Shown: positions 1 through 8,683, numbered from the stretch's first letter. The stretch is 64,000 nucleotides of DNA from an uncultured Verrucomicrobiota bacterium (GCA_903838675.1 CAILZI010000213.1:62001-126000), one strand, 5' to 3'. A program made the numbers and translations. The notes: generated from the sequence alone by a model not told the origin.

Positions 1-2
1 CC

Positions 3-19
3 GCATCCCGGAGGGATGC
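3..19. repeat. short perfect hairpin (REP-like)
   Basis: GCATCCC, a 3-base loop GGA, then GGGATGC form a perfect 7-bp inverted repeat. It lies just downstream of the stop codon of the minus-strand glycerophosphodiesterase, so it could be part of a dispersed palindromic element or a transcript-end hairpin. No T-run follows on the minus strand, so a classical terminator is not supported. Confidence 0.4.
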
Positions 20-71
20 TAGCAGCGTTCATCGCCCCTTCCCATCCGCGTCCATCCTCCGCGGTTTGAAA

Positions 72-863
72 TCACTTCTTCCCCAGCGCCTCCCTCACCA
101 TCACCGGATCATCCGTCGTGATCCCATCCACCCCCAGCTTCGCAAACCGCTGCGCATCCGCAGCCTTGTTCACCGTCCACACATAAAGCCCAAAGCCCGC
201 CTCTCGGATCTGCTTCACCATCGCCTCATCCCACGGAAAATCACCCGCACTCAGATCCAGCCCATCCAGCTTGTCCGCCTTCGTATCCGCGATCAGCTGC
301 GTCAGATCCGTCACCTTCCTCTCCTTCGTCTTTCCAGACGCCAGCCGGTACACCTGGATCCACGGCATCGCCTTCTTCGATTCCGTCGCCGCATCTCGAT
401 TGAACGAAATAATCGCCAGCTGCGCCGCTCTCCCCTTCATCGGCTCCAAAATCCGCTTCAGCTCCGGCACAATCTCCGCCCCGCATTTGATCTCAATAAA
501 GAACCGCTGCTTCCCCTTCGGCATCGTCGCCAGCGCCTGCTCCAGCGTCGGCAGCTTCTCCTTCGCCCATTCCTTGCCCTTCCACGATCCCGCATCCAGC
601 GCTATCAATTCCGCCTGCGTCGAGGTGGCCACATCCATCTTCACGCCCGTCGTGCGCTTCGTGTCCTTGTCATGAATCACGATCGTCTTGCCATCTGCGG
701 TAAGATACACATCCAGCTCGCACGCATCCGTCTGGTTCTTCCACGCCAGCTCAAACGAGCCGAGCGTGTTCTCCGGCGCACGCGCTGAGAAACCACGATG
801 CGCAACGATTTCAAGGGCGTGTGCAGACATGGCGGTGAGGAGAAAAAGTGCAGCGAACTTCAT
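72..863 (-). CDS. glycerophosphodiester phosphodiesterase, secreted
   Basis: This 263-residue protein probably hydrolyses glycerophosphodiesters to glycerol-3-phosphate and an alcohol. After a short signal peptide (residues 1-16), the GDPD motifs appear in order: HRG at 22-24, PENT at 30-33, ELDV with Glu49 and Asp51, and IHD with His64. These are the usual metal and acid-base residues, and the length fits a single-domain GDPD. The open frame extends to 1151, but I chose the ATG at 863 because the signal peptide starts there and the upstream part overlaps the divergent gene. It is divergent from a secreted phosphodiesterase only 46 bp away, so the two may share a promoter region and both serve phosphate or phospholipid scavenging (inferred). 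Confidence 0.9.
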   Translation of the reverse strand: MKFAALFLLTAMSAHALEIVAHRGFSARAPENTLGSFELAWKNQTDACELDVYLTADGKTIVIHDKDTKRTTGVKMDVATSTQAELIALDAGSWKGKEWAKEKLPTLEQALATMPKGKQRFFIEIKCGAEIVPELKRILEPMKGRAAQLAIISFNRDAATESKKAMPWIQVYRLASGKTKERKVTDLTQLIADTKADKLDGLDLSAGDFPWDEAMVKQIREAGFGLYVWTVNKAADAQRFAKLGVDGITTDDPVMVREALGKK

Positions 864-909
864 CAGGAAGAAAGCAAACGACGCAAGCACTCGTACCCCT
901 TCGCCCCAA

Positions 910-2298
910 ATGAAATTTTGCTTCCTGCTTGTCCTCAGCATCATCATTGTTCGCACACTGACCTCCTGTTCGAAGTCGCCTTCGACCAGCAGCCCCAAGG
1001 ACCAGCACGTCATCCTCATCAGCCTCGACGGCTTCCCCGCCTGGTTGTGGAATGATGAATCCCTGCAGATCCCCAATCTGCGCAAGCTCGCCGCCGAAGG
1101 CGCCTGCACCAAGGCCATGACCGTGAGCAATCCGTCCATCACCTGGATCAATCACACCACCCTCGTCACCGGCGTTGAGCCCCGCAAGCACGGCGTCCTC
1201 TTCAATGGCCTCCTCGTCCGTCAGGGCGACAACAAGCCGCCAAAGATCGAGCAGTGGGCCGACAAAACCAAACTCGTCTTCGCCCCCACCCTCTACGACA
1301 TCGCCCATGACTCCGGCCTCACCACCGCCGAGTCCGACTGGGTCGCCATCACCAAAGCCAAGACCATCGACTGGAGCTTCGCCGAACTGCCGGATGCCGA
1401 AGGCAAAGTCGAAAAAGAAATGATCGCCGCCGGCGAGATCAAGCCCCGGGACATCGCCTGGATGCAGCTCGGCCCCCAGCGCAAAAGCGTGACCTTCCTC
1501 GACAACATGTGGACCAAGGCCGCCATCCACATCTTCAAGACCCACAAGCCCAACCTCCTGCTCTATCACACGCTCAACACCGACTCCACGCATCACACCT
1601 ACGGCCCCGGCTCCATGGCCAGCTACACCGCCCTGGCTTACGCCGACCGTCTCGTCGGCGATCTCGTTAAAGCCGTCGAAGACAGCGGCCTGCGCGACAG
1701 CACCACCTTCATCATCGCCACCGATCACGGCTTCAAGAAAGTCACCAAGATCATCCTCCCCAACGTCGAGCTGAAAAAAGCCGGACTTGCCCAGGGCCTC
1801 GGCCCCACCATCAACACCTGCGACGCCTACGCCATGACCCAGGGCGGCATGGCATTCGTTTACATCACCAATCCCGCCCGCAAGGCCGAGCTCCTCCCTC
1901 AGCTCAAAGAAATGTTCGCCAAAACCGAAGGCGTGGACCGCGTCATCGACGGCAAAGACGGCCACACCCTCGGCATGCCCACCCCCGAAGAAAACCAGGG
2001 CATGGGAGATCTCGTCCTCTACCCCAAACCCGGCTACGCCTTCAAAAACGACGCCGCAGGCGATGCCACCGTCACCCCCTCCGTCAACTACGCCGGCACC
2101 CACGGCTACTTCAACGGCGACCCCGAACTCGACGGCATCTTCATCGCCAGCGGCCGCGGCATCAAAAAAGGCATCGTCCTCGATCGCATGGCCAACCTCG
2201 ACGTCGCCCCCACCATCGCCAAACTCATGAGCCTCAAGCTCCCCAATGCCGACGGCCGCGTCCTCGACGAAATCCTGATCTCCGCCGAGAAAAAATAA
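910..2298 (+). CDS. alkaline phosphatase-superfamily phosphodiesterase/nucleotide pyrophosphatase, lipoprotein
   Basis: This 462-residue protein belongs to the type I phosphodiesterase/nucleotide pyrophosphatase family and should cleave phosphodiester or pyrophosphate bonds outside the cytoplasm. The N-terminus is a lipoprotein signal with lipobox LTSC (Cys20). Metal ligand Asp40 sits in the motif SLDGF. The segment around residues 75-88 (PSIT-W-INHTTLVTG) aligns with the family's nucleophile motif, which makes Thr78 the likely nucleophile. A later ATDHGF supplies further metal ligands. The open frame begins further upstream, but the ATG at 910 starts the signal peptide. The exact substrate cannot be read from the sequence. 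Confidence 0.88.
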   Translation: MKFCFLLVLSIIIVRTLTSCSKSPSTSSPKDQHVILISLDGFPAWLWNDESLQIPNLRKLAAEGACTKAMTVSNPSITWINHTTLVTGVEPRKHGVLFNGLLVRQGDNKPPKIEQWADKTKLVFAPTLYDIAHDSGLTTAESDWVAITKAKTIDWSFAELPDAEGKVEKEMIAAGEIKPRDIAWMQLGPQRKSVTFLDNMWTKAAIHIFKTHKPNLLLYHTLNTDSTHHTYGPGSMASYTALAYADRLVGDLVKAVEDSGLRDSTTFIIATDHGFKKVTKIILPNVELKKAGLAQGLGPTINTCDAYAMTQGGMAFVYITNPARKAELLPQLKEMFAKTEGVDRVIDGKDGHTLGMPTPEENQGMGDLVLYPKPGYAFKNDAAGDATVTPSVNYAGTHGYFNGDPELDGIFIASGRGIKKGIVLDRMANLDVAPTIAKLMSLKLPNADGRVLDEILISAEKK

Positions 2299-2340
2299 TT
2301 CCCTGCGCAACACAGCAAGGAACGAGCACCCATCGCCCCT

Positions 2341-2378
2341 GGGAGCGCGGCATTCCAATGCCGCCCCGCAGCGCTCCC
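2341..2378. repeat. nested perfect palindrome downstream of the phosphodiesterase gene
   Basis: GGGAGCGC (2341-2348) pairs perfectly with GCGCTCCC (2371-2378). Inside it, GCGGCATT (2347-2354) pairs perfectly with AATGCCGC (2357-2364) across a two-base loop. The two stems share two bases, so they are alternative or cruciform structures. It begins 43 bp after the stop codon at 2298. It may be a REP-type element or a transcript-stabilising hairpin; there is no T-run. Confidence 0.55.
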
Positions 2379-2548
2379 ACACCCTGAGTGTCCGCTCATT
2401 CACCGAAAAGCGATCCCATTTGAACTGCGGTTGCGCAGCGAGGCACGAGCGCAGCCACCGCTTCCCGCAGGCTGGTCAGCTCACGCGAATCAAGAAACAT
2501 TCGAAAGAAGCGACCACTGCCACCGCAATCCAAACAAACTCAGTCGTC

Positions 2549-2717
2549 ATTCCGCTCCGCAACACACCAGCCCCAAAGGGGCTGCGGATTTCAGCCCAGG
2601 GTGCCGAGCTTTAGCGAGTGCTTCCCTGGGTAAACATCACATGACCGGGAAGCAAACCCAGCACTGCGCTGCACCTCACGCTCACCAGCAGCGTCTGCAA
2701 CGAACTCCGCCACGGAT
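2549..2717 (+). repeat. dispersed structured repeat, copy A
   Basis: This is the most diverged of three copies of a ~170-185 bp element (others at 6849-7030 and 7062-7243). Shared landmarks are the hairpin AGCCCC-AAA-GGGGCT, a second inverted repeat CCCAGGG (2595-2601) / CCCTGGG (2624-2630), the phrase GTGCCGAGCTTTAGCGAGTG between the arms, and a 3' section containing CCGGGAAGCAAACCCA. All three copies have the same orientation. No reading frame is conserved as protein across the copies. Confidence 0.75.
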
Positions 2718-2989
2718 TCGTGTCGCGATCAGGCATCGCTTCTAAATCCCCCGATAACGGTCCTTAACCGAACTCGCCAAGCAATGCCCCCCGCATCCCC
2801 CAGGTGCATTTTAGATACATCCTTGTGCGCGTATCACCGCCATCCCCTGACAGATTCAAACACCCCGACTTGTAACCTCCACCGTCATCCCCCGCTCCAC
2901 GTCCCCCTGGGACCCTCCCGCACATCCGCCCGCAAGAAACACCCCCGCCACCCCGTTTCTACCCGTGCAACCACTTTAGCATATAGAAA

Positions 2990-3820
2990 ATGCCCGCCAC
3001 CCGCTCACCCCGCCGCCAGCCACGGACAAAACCCAAAGCCCCCGTCCTCGACTCCGGCTTCAGCACTCCCAGTCTCGACCGCGCCCTGGCCGTGCTCCAC
3101 TGCCTCGGCGGTCATCCCCAGGGCCTCACGCTCTCCGAAATCGCCGAGTCCCTCAAACTCTCCGTCAACTTCGTCTATCGCGTCACTCAGTCCCTCGTCT
3201 CCCATGGCTACCTCGTACGCGATGCCGAGAAACGCTTCAGCGTCGGCTCCGCCATGCTCAAACTCTGCCAGCCCGTCATCGATGACGTCCCCCTCACCGA
3301 GGCCGCACTCCCCGCCATGCGCTGGCTCAGCGATCAAACCGGCGAGGCCGCCCACCTCGGCATCCTCAGCGGCTCCGAAGGCATCGTGCTCGAGCGCGTC
3401 ATCGGCCGCGCCATGATCAAATTCTACGTCGAGCGCGGCACGCGTTTCCCCCTCCACTCCAGCGGCCCCGGAAAAGCAATGCTCGCATTCACCCCAGAAG
3501 CCGAACGTGACGAAATCATCGCCGGCATGAAGTTCGAGCGCTTCCAACCCTGGACCATTTCGAACCGCAAAGATTTCCTCCAATGCCTCGATGAAGTCCG
3601 CAGAAATGGCTTCGCTGTAGATGTGGGCGAACACCTCGAAGGCCACCACTGCCTCGCCGCCCCCATCTTCGATGCCGAAGGAAACGCCATGGCCTCCCTG
3701 TGGATCACGGGGCCCAGCCAGCGTCTGAGCGAGGAGCGCATGACCAAACTCGCCGCAGTCGTGAAAAAAGCCGGTGCCATGGCCACCACCGCCCTGCGTG
3801 GAGGCGCCCTCGCAGCATGA
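2990..3820 (+). CDS. IclR-family transcriptional regulator
   Basis: This 276-residue protein has an N-terminal winged helix-turn-helix (about residues 27-90; LTLSEIAESLKLS followed by NFVYRVTQSLVSHGYL) and a C-terminal IclR effector-binding domain (about 110-265). Family members bind small aromatic or sugar-derived metabolites and act as repressors or activators. Its stop codon overlaps the start of the following DUF1592 cytochrome gene (ATGA), so the two are co-translated. That suggests it controls its own operon of secreted degradation proteins. A basic, Arg/Pro-rich stretch of about 20 residues precedes the HTH. The effector is unknown. Confidence 0.92.
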   Translation: MPATRSPRRQPRTKPKAPVLDSGFSTPSLDRALAVLHCLGGHPQGLTLSEIAESLKLSVNFVYRVTQSLVSHGYLVRDAEKRFSVGSAMLKLCQPVIDDVPLTEAALPAMRWLSDQTGEAAHLGILSGSEGIVLERVIGRAMIKFYVERGTRFPLHSSGPGKAMLAFTPEAERDEIIAGMKFERFQPWTISNRKDFLQCLDEVRRNGFAVDVGEHLEGHHCLAAPIFDAEGNAMASLWITGPSQRLSEERMTKLAAVVKKAGAMATTALRGGALAA

Positions 3821-6342
3821 AGCACTTCATCTCCATCCTGAGCCTGAGTGCTCTTTCCATTCTGGCCCACGCACAAAGCTCACCCCCCCAGATCGACAAG
3901 AGCTGCCTCGAATGCCACGACAAGGACAACACCAAAGGCAGCCTCGACCTCACCGCGCTCCCCTTTGATCTCACCAATCCCGCCACCCGCGAACGCTGGA
4001 TCCGCATCTACGACCGCGTCGAAAAAGGCGAGATGCCACCAAAGCCTGAAGACCTCCCAAAACCCGAGCGCGCCGAACTCGTCAAATCCCTGTCCACCTC
4101 CATCACCGCCGCCGATCACGTCGACATCCTTGCCCACGGTCGCGGCCCTCTGCGCCGTCTGAACCGCGACGAGTACGAACAAAACCTGCGCGATCTCCTC
4201 CAACTCCCCGACCTCGACATCCGCGACATCCTCCCCGAAGACCGCGAAGGCCACCGCTTCAACAAAACCACCGACATGCTCGACATGTCACGCGTGCAGC
4301 TCGTTGCCTATCTCGATGCCGCAGAGGCCGCCCTCCACACCGCCATGACCACCGAGGCAGCACCGCCTCCAATAATCAAATATCGCGCCGTCGGCACCGA
4401 TCTCTTCCCCGGCACCGGCACCTTCGGCAATCGCGAGGCCATGTTCTTCACCCGCGACAACAAGGCCGTGGAATTCAGAGGGAAAAAAGACAAAGGCAAA
4501 GACGAACCCACCGAGCAGGAATCTGCCAAAGACGAAACCCTCGAAATGGCCCTGTTCCGTTCCGCCAGCTGGCCCTACCTCGGCACCCCGAAACACTTCA
4601 CCGCCAAACGCACCGGCAACTACAAGGTCCGCTTCTCCGCCCGCGCCGTGCTGCAGCAGCCCGGCTACGTGATCACCCCGGCCACGCAGCCCCTGCCCAT
4701 GACCTTCCGCAGTCGCAAACCAGCGGGCGTGGACATCATCAATGAAGTCCACGACACCGGCGGCATCATCGACATCCAGCCCGAGAAGCGCGTCTATGAA
4801 ACCACCGTCCGTCTCCGCGAAGGCGAAGCCATTGAGTACAGCCTCCTCGGCCAGCCCATGCCGCTGGCCATGAATCCCAACGGCTCCGCCCCTTCCTACC
4901 GCTACCCGCCTTTTCCCGAAGGCGGTCAGCCCGGCCTCGCCGTGCAGTGGCTCGAAATCGAAGGCCCCATTGAATCTCAGACCTGGCCTCCTCCCTCCCA
5001 TTGCGTGCTCTTTGACGATCTCGGTGTGGAGCCCAAACCCAAGGACCCTCAGCAAGACGCCAAGCGCCTCCTGCGCCGCTTCGTCAAACTCGCCGCACGC
5101 GAGCCTGTGCCCGAAGAAGATCTGAAACTCTTCGACTCTCTCATCCAGACCCAGCTCGCCAAAAACGCGCCATTTAAGGAGGCCATGCTTGCAGGCTACA
5201 AAGCCTTCCTCGCCTCCGGCGACTTCATCTACGTGCGCGAACCCATGAAGGCAGACGACCATTTCGCCATCGCCTCCCGCCTCTCCCATTTCCTCACCAA
5301 CTCACGTCCTGATGCACAGCTCATGGACCTCGCGCTAAACAAAAAGCTGCGTGATCCTCAAGTCCTCCGCGCCGAAACCGAACGCCTCATCGCCAGCGCC
5401 GGCTTTGATCGCTTCGTCAAAAACTTCACCGACTGCTGGCTCAACCTCCGCCACGTCCGCCGCGACGATCCCGACATCCGTCTCTTCCCCGAGTACCGCT
5501 TCGACGAATACCTCGTCGAAAGCATGGAGCGCGAGACCCGCACCTTCTTCACTGCGATGATCCGTGAAAATTATCCCGCCAGCGTGCTGGTAAAAACAGA
5601 CTTCATCTTCGCCAACGACCGCCTCGCCAAGCACTACCAGCTTCCACCACTCACTGGCTCCGCCATGCGCAAGGTCACCTTGCCCAAGGACAGCCCCCTC
5701 GGCGGCCTGCTCACTCAGGCGGCTGTTTTGAAAGTCAGCGCCAATGGCACCACCACCTCACCCGTCGTTCGCGGCGCCTGGGTCATGGAGCGCCTCATCG
5801 GCCAGCCACCACCGCCGCCACCCGCCAGCGTCCCCGCCGTCGAGCCCGACATTCGCGGTGCCAAAACCATCCGCGATCTCCTCACCCTCCACACCAAATC
5901 CAAAACCTGCGCCGCCTGCCACGCCCGCTTCGATCCCGTCGGCCTCGCCCTCGAAAACTTCGACATCCTCGGCGGCTGGCGCACCCACTATCGCGGTTTG
6001 GAAGAAGGAGAACGCGTCACCGGCATCGACCGCGCCGGACACAGCTTCAGCTACACCGTCGCCGCCCCCGTGGACTCCGCCGGCAAGCTCCTCGACGGCC
6101 GCACCTTCCAAAACATCAACGACCTCAAAACCCTCATCACCGCCGACCCCCGCCAGCTCGCCCGCAATCTCCTCCATCAATTCACCATCTACTCCACCGG
6201 CACCCCCGTCCGCTTCTCCGACCGACCCGAAATCGAATCCCTCCTCGATGCCTGTTCCAAAGACGGCTATCGCGTGCGCGATCTGATACTCGCCTTGGTT
6301 CAAAGCCGCATCTTCCTCGGATGGCAGAACACAAAACAATAA
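3817..6342 (+). CDS. DUF1592/DUF1588/DUF1585 secreted planctomycete-type cytochrome protein
   Basis: This 841-residue exported protein has a signal peptide (1-19) and a first heme-type CxxCH at Cys30-Cys33-His34. The domain order matches the large planctomycete/verrucomicrobial family: DUF1587 (about 105-170), DUF1595 (about 410-475), DUF1592 (about 485-610), DUF1588 with a second CxxCH (TCAACHARFDPVG) near 700, and DUF1585 at the C-terminus. I chose the ATG at 3817, which overlaps the IclR stop, because it begins the signal peptide. Such proteins normally sit beside a DUF1552 protein, and one follows at 7299. A role in extracytoplasmic polymer degradation is suspected from genomic context, but the reaction is unknown. 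Confidence 0.92.
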   Translation: MKHFISILSLSALSILAHAQSSPPQIDKSCLECHDKDNTKGSLDLTALPFDLTNPATRERWIRIYDRVEKGEMPPKPEDLPKPERAELVKSLSTSITAADHVDILAHGRGPLRRLNRDEYEQNLRDLLQLPDLDIRDILPEDREGHRFNKTTDMLDMSRVQLVAYLDAAEAALHTAMTTEAAPPPIIKYRAVGTDLFPGTGTFGNREAMFFTRDNKAVEFRGKKDKGKDEPTEQESAKDETLEMALFRSASWPYLGTPKHFTAKRTGNYKVRFSARAVLQQPGYVITPATQPLPMTFRSRKPAGVDIINEVHDTGGIIDIQPEKRVYETTVRLREGEAIEYSLLGQPMPLAMNPNGSAPSYRYPPFPEGGQPGLAVQWLEIEGPIESQTWPPPSHCVLFDDLGVEPKPKDPQQDAKRLLRRFVKLAAREPVPEEDLKLFDSLIQTQLAKNAPFKEAMLAGYKAFLASGDFIYVREPMKADDHFAIASRLSHFLTNSRPDAQLMDLALNKKLRDPQVLRAETERLIASAGFDRFVKNFTDCWLNLRHVRRDDPDIRLFPEYRFDEYLVESMERETRTFFTAMIRENYPASVLVKTDFIFANDRLAKHYQLPPLTGSAMRKVTLPKDSPLGGLLTQAAVLKVSANGTTTSPVVRGAWVMERLIGQPPPPPPASVPAVEPDIRGAKTIRDLLTLHTKSKTCAACHARFDPVGLALENFDILGGWRTHYRGLEEGERVTGIDRAGHSFSYTVAAPVDSAGKLLDGRTFQNINDLKTLITADPRQLARNLLHQFTIYSTGTPVRFSDRPEIESLLDACSKDGYRVRDLILALVQSRIFLGWQNTKQ

Positions 6343-6407
6343 CTCATGTGTGACCTGTGAAAATCGACGCCGAGCGTGCCCCTCCATTTTATCCAGACCA
6401 TTATCCG

Positions 6408-6746
6408 ATGATCGCCTTTCAGCTTTCCTATGACGAGATGGTGGGCCGTTTTGGGCCTTCACATAGGGTGATGGATGAGCACGATAATGAACCTGGGCCA
6501 TGCGAATACTGGTCATTCATTTTCCCATGCGGGCTTTCCATTTTTATCGCCTTTCATTTGAAAGCACCCACCGGGCCCAGCGGAGATGTTTATGCTTCCA
6601 GTCGTGACATCGGTCACATCCTCGAACACCTGCCTATGGACGACTGCGTTTTTTGGCGTCTCGATATAGCCGAACCTGAGATCTACAGCCAACGCGGCGG
6701 CATCCTCTCTTCCACCTGCCCATGCGGGACCAAACAAAATGCTTAA
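6408..6746 (+). CDS. small hypothetical protein
   Basis: This is a 112-residue protein from the ATG at 6408; a GTG at 6357 would give 129 residues. It is acidic and aromatic-rich, with no signal peptide or recognisable domain. Composition looks protein-like (balanced residues, no Arg/Pro runs), unlike the shadow frames nearby. It interrupts the usual DUF1592-DUF1552 adjacency and lies just upstream of a relict DUF1552 start and two repeat copies. That placement fits a later insertion, but I cannot assign a function. A C-terminal SSTCPCGTK is its only distinctive feature. Confidence 0.6.
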   Translation: MIAFQLSYDEMVGRFGPSHRVMDEHDNEPGPCEYWSFIFPCGLSIFIAFHLKAPTGPSGDVYASSRDIGHILEHLPMDDCVFWRLDIAEPEIYSQRGGILSSTCPCGTKQNA

Positions 6747-6753
6747 CTTAAGT

Positions 6754-6798
6754 ATGAACGGTCCATACATCGCAAACTCCCACTCCCGCCGACGCTCA
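6754..6798 (+). pseudogene. relict 5' end of a DUF1552 gene
   Basis: The first 14 codons read MNGPYIANSHSRRR, against MNAPYIAKSLSRRR at the start of the intact DUF1552 gene at 7299 (11 of 14 identical). Several matching codons differ only at the third base (CCA/CCT, GCA/GCC, CGA/CGT), so this looks like an old, diverged coding copy and not a recent duplication. Similarity stops after the twin-arginine-like RRR, and the sequence runs into repeat copy B. It is best read as the stump of a second DUF1552 gene. Confidence 0.55.
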
Positions 6799-6848
6799 TC
6801 GTGCCCCGTCGCCGCGATCACAACGTCGCGTGTCCGACCCACATCATC

Positions 6849-7030
6849 CTTCGCTACTGTACTCCGCCGTACACCAGCCCTGAAGGGGCTGCGTAATACA
6901 GCCCAGGGGTGCCGAGCTTTAGCGAGTGCTCCCCTGGGTAATGCACCACCCAACCGGGAAGCAAACCCACCGCTCCGCCGCACCCAACGGTCACTAGCAG
7001 CGTTTGCAAAACGCTCCGCCACTCATCTGC
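6849..7030 (+). repeat. dispersed structured repeat, copy B
   Basis: This copy lies in tandem with copy C (213 bp between equivalent points). It contains a near-perfect AGCCC/GGGCT hairpin and a perfect inverted repeat CCCAGGGG (6902-6909) / CCCCTGGG (6931-6938), followed by the CCGGGAAGCAAACCCA section and a GC-rich tail ending near CATCTGC. It is close to copy C and more distant from copy A. Confidence 0.8.
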
Positions 7031-7061
7031 CTAGGCGTTCACTTCGCAAGCTGACACCATT

Positions 7062-7243
7062 CTTCGCCACTCCACTCCGCCGTACACCAGCCCCAAAGGG
7101 GCTGCGTAATACAGCCCAGGGGTGCCGAGCTTCAGCGAGTGCTCCCCTGGGTAATGCACCAAACAACCGGGAAGCAAACCCACCGCTCCGCCGCACCCAT
7201 CGATCACCAGCAGCGTCCGCAAAACGCCCCGCCACGCATCTGC
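7062..7243 (+). repeat. dispersed structured repeat, copy C
   Basis: This copy has AGCCCC (7089-7094) / GGGGCT (7098-7103) and CCCAGGGG (7115-7122) / CCCCTGGG (7144-7151) as perfect stems. It ends about 55 bp before the DUF1552 start at 7299, so it forms the 5' leader or promoter-proximal region of that gene. Confidence 0.8.
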
Positions 7244-7298
7244 CCGCGTGTTAGCTCCCTGCCATCCGGTCGTCTCCATCACCTTTTCAGATTGTCCC

Positions 7299-8597
7299 AT
7301 GAACGCCCCTTACATCGCCAAATCCCTCTCTCGCCGTCGCTTCTTGCATAGCGCAGGAGTGACGCTTGCTCTCCCATTATTGGAATGTCTGAAACCAGTT
7401 TTCGGCAGAGCTGCTCAGGCTAAGTCGCCACAGCGGTTGCTGATCATCTCAAACAATCTCGGCTTCCTCCCCAAACCCTTCTTTCCAAAGAATGCGGGAC
7501 ACGACTACGAACTCTCTCCGACTCTCTCTGGACTCGCCGACGTCCGCAACGAGTTCACCCTCTTCAGCGGCATGTCCCACCCCGACGTCAACGGTGGCCA
7601 CAGCGCCGAAAACTGCTTCCTCACCGCCGCACGCGGTCCCACCAAGAGCGGCTTTCGCAATCAAATCTCCCTCGATCAATACATCGCCGAAAAGCTCGGC
7701 CAGCAGACCCGCTATCCAACACTGAACCTCGGCGTCAACATCGACAAAGCCAACCGCAGCCTCTCCTGGACCCGCGACGGCGTCCTCCTTCCCGCAGAGG
7801 ACAGCGCCCCCGCCCTCTTCCGCCGCATGTTCGTCCAAGGCGATCCCGCCGCAGTCAAAAAACAACTCCAACAACTCGACGAACGCGGCAGCATCCTCGA
7901 CACCCTCATGGATCAAACCAAGCGCCTCAGCCGCGACCTCGGCAGCACCGACCGCGCACGCTTGGATCAATACCTCACCTCCGTCCGCGAAGTCGAAGAA
8001 CGCCTCCTCACCGCACGCGAATGGGAGCTCAAACCCAAGCCCGTCGCCACCCAGCCCGAGCCCAAAGACATCCAAGACAAAAAACTCATCTTCGAAAAAT
8101 TCGATCTCATGCTCTCCATGGCACAGCTCGCCTTCGAGTCCGACTCCACCCGCATCGTCACGCTCATGGTCGATGCCTTTGCCACACCTGCCTTTCACCT
8201 CCACGGCAACGAAAACACCACCGAAGGCTACCACGGCCTCAGTCATCACGGCCAGTCCGAAGAAAAAGTACGCCAGCTCGCCGAAGCCGATCGCGAACAA
8301 ATGCGACTCTACAAAAAACTCATTCAATCTCTCGCCGCAAAACGCGAAGACGAAGCACGCCTCCTCGACCGCACCATGGTCCTCTTCGGCAGCAACATGG
8401 GCGACGCCAACACCCACGACAATTACAACCTCCCCATCCTCCTCGCTGGCGGCGGCTACAAACACGGCCAGCACCTCGCCTTCAAACGCGACAACAACCT
8501 CCCCCTCAGCAACCTCTTCGTCTCCCTCCTCCAACGCCTCGGCGTCGAGTCCGACAACTTCGGCTCCAGCACCGGCACCGTGTCAGGCCTCACATAA
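7299..8597 (+). CDS. DUF1552 secreted protein
   Basis: This 432-residue protein has a twin-arginine-like export signal: SRRRFLHSAGVTLALPLLE begins at residue 11. The body matches DUF1552, the standard partner of DUF1592 cytochrome proteins and a distant relative of the alkaline-phosphatase/sulfatase-like DUF1501 group. Visible family landmarks include LFSGMSHPDVNGGHS, TMVLFGSNMGDANTHDNYNLPILLAGG and a C-terminal SNLFVSLLQRLGV. The ATG at 7299 was chosen over earlier in-frame codons because it starts the signal peptide. The reaction is unknown; context suggests joint action with the DUF1592 protein at 3817 outside the cytoplasm. Confidence 0.92.
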   Translation: MNAPYIAKSLSRRRFLHSAGVTLALPLLECLKPVFGRAAQAKSPQRLLIISNNLGFLPKPFFPKNAGHDYELSPTLSGLADVRNEFTLFSGMSHPDVNGGHSAENCFLTAARGPTKSGFRNQISLDQYIAEKLGQQTRYPTLNLGVNIDKANRSLSWTRDGVLLPAEDSAPALFRRMFVQGDPAAVKKQLQQLDERGSILDTLMDQTKRLSRDLGSTDRARLDQYLTSVREVEERLLTAREWELKPKPVATQPEPKDIQDKKLIFEKFDLMLSMAQLAFESDSTRIVTLMVDAFATPAFHLHGNENTTEGYHGLSHHGQSEEKVRQLAEADREQMRLYKKLIQSLAAKREDEARLLDRTMVLFGSNMGDANTHDNYNLPILLAGGGYKHGQHLAFKRDNNLPLSNLFVSLLQRLGVESDNFGSSTGTVSGLT

Positions 8598-8683
8598 GAG
8601 TCGCCACGGCCTAACAAAGTTTGGTCCAAATAATTCTCTCAAACTCAAAAGTCATCGGCTGATCCATCGCACGTTGTGTAGTC

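Larger units (their letters stand above)
2299..2989. other. gene-free stretch between phosphodiesterase and IclR regulator
   Basis: No open frame here has protein-like composition. The stretch contains the nested palindrome at 2341-2378 and one copy of the dispersed structured repeat at 2549-2717. The remainder, including about 270 bp directly upstream of the IclR gene, shows no feature I can name. The IclR promoter and autoregulatory operator would be expected in this last part, but I see no convincing palindrome there. Confidence 0.6.

Noticed and set aside
811..2403. A 530-codon minus-strand open frame over the phosphodiesterase gene.
   Set aside because: Composition is Gly/Glu/Asp/Val-rich and repetitive, as expected for the antisense of a real gene; the plus-strand phosphodiesterase has clear catalytic motifs.
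6849..7243. Repeat copies B and C as a CRISPR or satellite array.
   Set aside because: There are only two tandem units, each about 180 bp with internal stems and no short direct repeat/spacer pattern; no cas genes are near.
6739..7254. An open frame running through repeat copies B and C.
   Set aside because: After the DUF1552-like stump it only translates repeat sequence, with the same peptide appearing twice; it does not look like a protein gene.
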